From positions 1-9,862 of the forward strand of contig CAIUWU010000127.1 of assembly GCA_903902945.1 (NCBI GenBank): a stretch of 9,862 nt of DNA. Direction: 5' to 3'. Positions within the stretch are counted from its first letter, which is position 1. Each line of letters begins with the position of its first letter. The notes below the pieces were generated by a model. It worked only from the letters and a program-made list of their open reading frames with translations. It searched no databases and was not told the DNA's origin. The DNA is from an uncultured Pseudomonadota bacterium. GTDB taxonomy: Bacteria; Pseudomonadota; Gammaproteobacteria; Methylococcales; Methylomonadaceae. Positions 6,946-9,862 of the stretch are shown one piece after another. Both the position numbers and the translations under genes were made by a program.

Positions 6946-7671
6946 TTATGGAATTGCCGGCAGATTTTTGGCACCTTCAAAACTGGTACCTTGAATGATG
7001 GCATTATTGAATTTGGCATCGTGTAAGCGTGCCTGAGCAAAACTGGCATTGGTGAGATTAGCCCCGCTTAAATCAGCACCATCAAGATCGGCAGAATATA
7101 AATCGGCGGATTCCAGATTAGCGTTGACCAGTTTGGCATGTTTCAGCATCGCCCGCCCCAGTTTGGCATGACTGAAATTGACACCAGTCAGATTGGCGCC
7201 TTTAAGACTAGCGCGCATCAGCCCCATAGACTGATTTTTCATATCGGCAGCCCAGTCGACACGGCTTAAATTGGCACCGCTCAGATTAGCGCCATCCATA
7301 ATCGCAACCACCCGGCTGCCACTTAAATCAGCATTACTCAGATCAGCATGCATCAGACTGACACCAAAAATACTGGTATTAGCCAGATTGGCGCCACTCA
7401 GTTTGATTTGCGTCATGACCGTCAGATCCAGCGTTAATCCAGCCAGATTGCAGCGATTCAGATTGGCGCGCCGTAAATCGGCCCCCCATAAATCGGCACG
7501 GCGAAAATCCAGCCCCGATAAATCCAATTCGGTTAAATCCTTGCGCCGCAAATCCGCCGGATGCTGGGCATCGGCGTTTGCCAGCAGCTGTTCAACTTGG
7601 GCCCTGGTCAGTTCGGCGGCATCTAAGGCCGTGAGACTGAATAACAAACTGATACAAAATAAAAATCGCAT
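6946..7671 (-). CDS. Exported pentapeptide-repeat protein
   Basis: A 241-residue protein with an N-terminal signal peptide (MRFLFCISLLFSLTALDAAE, predicted cut after about residue 18-19), so probably periplasmic. From about 39 to 235 it is built of five-residue units of the A(D/N)LXX type, for example DLSGANLSRVDW, SADLDGADLSGANL and NANLESADLYSADL. Such units fold as a right-handed quadrilateral beta-helix. The pattern is broken by short irregular stretches near 80-90 and 138-152. No enzyme domain is visible, and no specific function follows from the fold. It is preceded by AGGAG (7680-7684) at 8-nt spacing. It starts 18 nt after the hoxW stop codon, which suggests transcription with the hydrogenase genes. 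A gyrase-protecting (Qnr/MfpA-like) role is unlikely because the protein is exported. Confidence 0.88.
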   Translation of the reverse strand: MRFLFCISLLFSLTALDAAELTRAQVEQLLANADAQHPADLRRKDLTELDLSGLDFRRADLWGADLRRANLNRCNLAGLTLDLTVMTQIKLSGANLANTSIFGVSLMHADLSNADLSGSRVVAIMDGANLSGANLSRVDWAADMKNQSMGLMRASLKGANLTGVNFSHAKLGRAMLKHAKLVNANLESADLYSADLDGADLSGANLTNASFAQARLHDAKFNNAIIQGTSFEGAKNLPAIP

Positions 7672-7689
7672 CGTGGTGACTCCTGATGA

Positions 7690-8169
7690 TCAATGAATGG
7701 CCCGCTGCTGCCAGACCTGCAATTGCGGCTGGCCCAGTAGCTGGGTCACAAACTCGCAGGCAGTTTGAAAGCGGTTTTGCATGGCGGCACTCAATCCGCT
7801 GCCGAGTTCAAATTGCTCGGCTTTGAGTGTCAATAAAAAGCTGGGGGGCGGTTGCTGGCCGGTAATGGTGTGATAGACATCCAGCAAGGCTACGGGTGAT
7901 AAAGCATGGCTGCTATAACTGGAATCTTTGGCCGGCCTGATACGCTGAAAGCACAGTTCCGCAACAGTATTAACCGAAGCATCCATAAACAAAACCAGCT
8001 GGCGATTTTGCAGGTCCAGCGCATGTTCAATTTGTAACTGGAAGTCGGTAATCAGTTCGACGCCGGATAAGGCGGATTGCTGGGCCAGAAACTCTGTCAG
8101 TAACGGCCCGACAGCATCGTCGCCCCGGCTGGGATTACCAAATCCCAAGATCAACACAGGCTTGGTCAT
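7690..8169 (-). CDS. hoxW: NiFe-hydrogenase maturation endopeptidase
   Basis: Nickel-dependent protease that clips the C-terminal extension of the hydrogenase large subunit after insertion of the NiFe(CN)2CO centre. The 159-residue length is typical for this family. GFGNPSRGDDAVGP at about 9-22 has the first conserved acidic residue; the strand ending FMDAS carries Asp63, and SSHALSP carries His88, matching the three metal-ligand positions of HybD/HyaD proteins. The ATG at 8169 lies one base after the hoxH stop codon. No strong ribosome site precedes it, so translation is likely coupled to hoxH. Longer in-frame starts inside hoxH add residues unlike the family and were rejected. The neighbouring hoxH is the obvious substrate, so the hoxW name is used by context; specificity is inferred. 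Confidence 0.9.
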   Translation of the reverse strand: MTKPVLILGFGNPSRGDDAVGPLLTEFLAQQSALSGVELITDFQLQIEHALDLQNRQLVLFMDASVNTVAELCFQRIRPAKDSSYSSHALSPVALLDVYHTITGQQPPPSFLLTLKAEQFELGSGLSAAMQNRFQTACEFVTQLLGQPQLQVWQQRAIH

Positions 8170-8170
8170 C

Positions 8171-9664
8171 TTAGTTACGGCTGAATTCACCGTTACTATG
8201 GCGGACCAATTGATCAACCAACTGGCCTTGCGCATCGATCAGATCTAACTGTAGCGGCATTTTGCCAACCGCGTGAGTCGCGCAAGATAAGCAAGGATCG
8301 TAGGCCCGGATCGCCACTTCGATATTGTTCAGTAACGGTTCGGTGAGTTCGTGGCCGGATAAATATTCGGCGGCAACCTGGCGCACTGATTCATTCATCG
8401 CCATGTTGTTACTAGTAGTGGACACGATCAGGTTGGCCTTGGTCACGATGTCATGCTCATCGACTTGATAATGATGAAACAACGTGCCTCTGGGAGCCTC
8501 GATCACGCCAATCCCTTCATAGCGTTTTTCACCCTGGGCTACCCGTTCGCCACGCATCAAATCAGGGTCGTGAAGCAGAATTTTGATGCTTTCGGCGCAA
8601 TGTAATACTTCTATCAACCTTGCCCAGTGAAACGCCAGAGTACTGTGCACCATAGTGTCGCCACCATGCTGTTTAAATTCGATTCTGGCGGCTTCTGCCA
8701 ACGGGGTATTGATGAAATCGCAGTTATTAACTCGCGCCAATGGCCCTACCCGGTACCAGCCCTGGTCTTTGCCGATTGAAGTCAGGTACGGGAATTTCAT
8801 ATATGACCATGAGCGCACTTCTTCGCGGATCAGACTGGTGTAGTCGCAATAGTCAAAGTGATCAACCAAGGTTCTGCCCTGAGGATCTTTGGCGCGAATA
8901 CCGCCGTGATAGAGTTCTAAGGCGCCATCGTCTTTGATCAGACCCAGATAATTAGTACGGATAGTGGCAAACTGGTCATAAAACGGTAAATGACTGCAAT
9001 GCACTTTTTGAATCAGCTCAACGGCCGCTTGTGACCAAGCGATGATCTGATCAATATCGGTCAGCAGGTAATCGCGTTCTTGTTGCTCCAGAGCCTTGTT
9101 CATCCCACCAGGAATCGCGGCGGTACCGTGCACCCGTTTACCGGATACCATCCGGATTACCTCCTGACCGTATTTGCGCAACTTAACGCCTTGCAGACCA
9201 ATATCGGGGTAATCGGCTAACACGGCTACCACCGAGCGTTTACTGATTTCGCTTTCAAAACCAAACAGCAAATCAGGGCTGGAGAGATGGAAAAAATGCA
9301 GGGCGTGGGATTGCAATACTTGTCCGAAATGCAGCAAACGGCGCAATTTGTCGGCACTGACTGGCAAGGTGTCGGGATCGATACCCACTAACTGATCAAT
9401 CGCCTTGGCAGCTGCTAGATGATGACTGACCGGACAGATGCCGCATAAGCGCTGCACCATGACCGGCAACTCCCAATACGGACGGCCTTGAATGAATTTC
9501 TCGAAACCTCGAAATTCAACGATATGCAGTCGAGCTTGCTGGATCTGATTATTTTCGTCTAATAGCAGACTGACTTTACCGTGCCCTTCAACACGCGAGA
9601 CCGGATCAATTACCACGCGCTTCAGTCCTTCAGGATTTTCAGCTGTCTCAAGATATTCGTACAT
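8171..9664 (-). CDS. hoxH: NiFe-hydrogenase large subunit, HoxH type (group 3d-like)
   Basis: Catalytic subunit carrying the NiFe active site, in a cytoplasmic NAD(P)-coupled hydrogenase. The 497-residue precursor has the N-terminal motif RVEGHGK (24-30), FRGFEKFIQGRPYWELP (51-67) and RLCGICPVSHHLAAAK (72-87) with nickel ligands Cys74 and Cys77. The C-terminal motif DPCLSCATH (456-464) has Cys458 and Cys461, with His464 before the expected cleavage. After His464 come 33 residues for HoxW to remove. GRPYWELP and CGICPVSHHLAAAK are characteristic of HoxH rather than membrane-bound HupL/HyaB large subunits. The ATG at 9664 is preceded by AGAGG (9672-9676) at 7-nt spacing. An upstream in-frame ATG at 9703 adds 13 residues without family resemblance. 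Unusually, hoxF, hoxU and hoxY do not precede it: a 5S rRNA gene and terminator occupy that place. All active-site residues are present, so it appears functional. Confidence 0.95.
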   Translation of the reverse strand: MYEYLETAENPEGLKRVVIDPVSRVEGHGKVSLLLDENNQIQQARLHIVEFRGFEKFIQGRPYWELPVMVQRLCGICPVSHHLAAAKAIDQLVGIDPDTLPVSADKLRRLLHFGQVLQSHALHFFHLSSPDLLFGFESEISKRSVVAVLADYPDIGLQGVKLRKYGQEVIRMVSGKRVHGTAAIPGGMNKALEQQERDYLLTDIDQIIAWSQAAVELIQKVHCSHLPFYDQFATIRTNYLGLIKDDGALELYHGGIRAKDPQGRTLVDHFDYCDYTSLIREEVRSWSYMKFPYLTSIGKDQGWYRVGPLARVNNCDFINTPLAEAARIEFKQHGGDTMVHSTLAFHWARLIEVLHCAESIKILLHDPDLMRGERVAQGEKRYEGIGVIEAPRGTLFHHYQVDEHDIVTKANLIVSTTSNNMAMNESVRQVAAEYLSGHELTEPLLNNIEVAIRAYDPCLSCATHAVGKMPLQLDLIDAQGQLVDQLVRHSNGEFSRN

Positions 9665-9710
9665 GTTCTCGCCTCTGCGCTTATTAGGAATTGCCTTGTC
9701 CAAGCGGCCT

Positions 9711-9739
9711 ATACTACCTTAAAACCTTGTTTGACTAAA
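9711..9739 (-). promoter_or_regulatory. Weak candidate promoter for hoxH operon
   Basis: On the minus strand TTTAGT (9734-9739) and TAGTAT (9711-9716) stand 17 nt apart in the short gap between the rRNA terminator and hoxH. They match only three and four of six consensus positions. A promoter must lie in this gap if hoxH is not fed by read-through from the rRNA operon, and this is the best sigma-70-like pair I see. No clear sigma-54 site is visible. Confidence 0.22.
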
Positions 9740-9749
9740 TTTCAGGCAT

Positions 9750-9777
9750 AAAAAAAGCCCTTCGTTGAAGGGCTTTT
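9750..9777 (-). terminator. Intrinsic terminator of the rRNA operon
   Basis: Arms 9753-9763 (AAAAGCCCTTC) and 9767-9777 (GAAGGGCTTTT) form a perfect 11-bp stem with a 3-nt loop. On the minus strand it ends in a run of seven T (9750-9756). It lies about 8 nt beyond the 5S rRNA 3' end, the standard position for an rRNA operon terminator. The symmetric T/A flanks could also allow some termination in the plus direction. It should insulate hoxH from rRNA transcription. Confidence 0.92.
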
Positions 9778-9785
9778 AGTATAAG

Positions 9786-9862
9786 AGCTTGGCGATGTCC
9801 TACTTTCACATGGCAACCTGCCACACTATCATCGGCGCTAAGCGGTTTCACTTCCGAGTTCG
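9786..9862 (-). rRNA. rrf: 5S ribosomal RNA, 3' part (cut by window end)
   Basis: The reverse strand begins CGAACTCGGAAGTGAAACCG, continues with TAGCGCCGATGATAGTGTGG, and ends near AGTAGGACATCGCCAAGC. These are the conserved core and 3' half of bacterial 5S rRNA, matching the Escherichia coli gene from about nucleotide 43 onward. About 77 nt are present; the first 42 or so lie outside the window. The exact 3' end is uncertain by a few bases. The gene and its terminator imply that 23S and 16S rRNA genes lie further upstream, beyond the right edge. Confidence 0.95.

Noticed and set aside
6960..7560. Short recurring motifs (CAGATTGGCGCC-like and AAATCGGC-like) that look like a tandem repeat or CRISPR
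   Set aside because: They recur at multiples of 15 bp and translate on the minus strand into A(D/N)LXX pentapeptides, so they are the coding repeat of one protein with no spacers.
7271..7696. 141-codon plus-strand open frame opposite the pentapeptide gene
   Set aside because: It is the mirror of a repetitive coding sequence, rich in Arg, Ser and Leu, and lacks any domain; the minus strand has the signal peptide, repeats and ribosome site.
8170..8235. Longer HoxW start extending into hoxH
   Set aside because: The added residues do not resemble the family, whose members begin just before the GFGNP motif; ATG 8169 follows the hoxH stop by one base.
9665..9749. Possible sigma-54 or strong sigma-70 promoter upstream of hoxH
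   Set aside because: No GG-N10-GC pair with the right flanks and no good hexamer pair was found; only a weak candidate was kept.

Overview
The window looks like a chromosomal segment of a gammaproteobacterium, quite possibly a methanotroph-like member (Methylococcales). This rests on overall protein character, the 5S rRNA sequence and moderate GC content; the genus is inference, since no database search was possible. There is no sign of phage, transposon, integron or CRISPR. Every clear gene is intact except the 5S rRNA gene, which the right edge cuts.

Left part (1-5229): positions 1-239 hold no recognisable gene. A minus-strand spermidine synthase gene (speE), with a terminator-like hairpin behind it, is divergent from a plus-strand operon of three tightly packed genes: biosynthetic arginine decarboxylase (speA), a beta-hydroxyacid dehydrogenase of the NADPH-type glyoxylate/succinic semialdehyde reductase branch, and UDP-glucose 6-dehydrogenase (ugd). 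The speE/speA spacer is only 81 bp and carries overlapping -10 boxes on opposite strands, so the two polyamine genes probably share a compact divergent promoter. SpeA makes agmatine from arginine and SpeE makes spermidine from putrescine. The step between them (agmatine to putrescine) is not encoded here.

Right part (5226-9664): five minus-strand genes run with gaps of 1, 20, 17 and 2 nt (counted between coding regions) and probably form one transcript. In order they are hoxH (NiFe-hydrogenase large subunit of the NAD(P)-coupled HoxH type), hoxW (its maturation endopeptidase), an exported pentapeptide-repeat protein, a cationic-amino-acid-type APC permease and a 98-residue membrane protein that I do not recognise. 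The last gene meets ugd tail to tail with a 4-nt overlap of the stop codons, next to a long hairpin.

Right edge (9750-9862): the 3' part of a 5S rRNA gene and its strong intrinsic terminator lie on the minus strand, directly upstream of hoxH. The hydrogenase operon therefore begins right behind an rRNA operon. The usual partners hoxF, hoxU and hoxY are absent from where they would normally be. This orphaned hoxHW pair, with an accessory tail of envelope and transport genes, is the most unusual part of the window.
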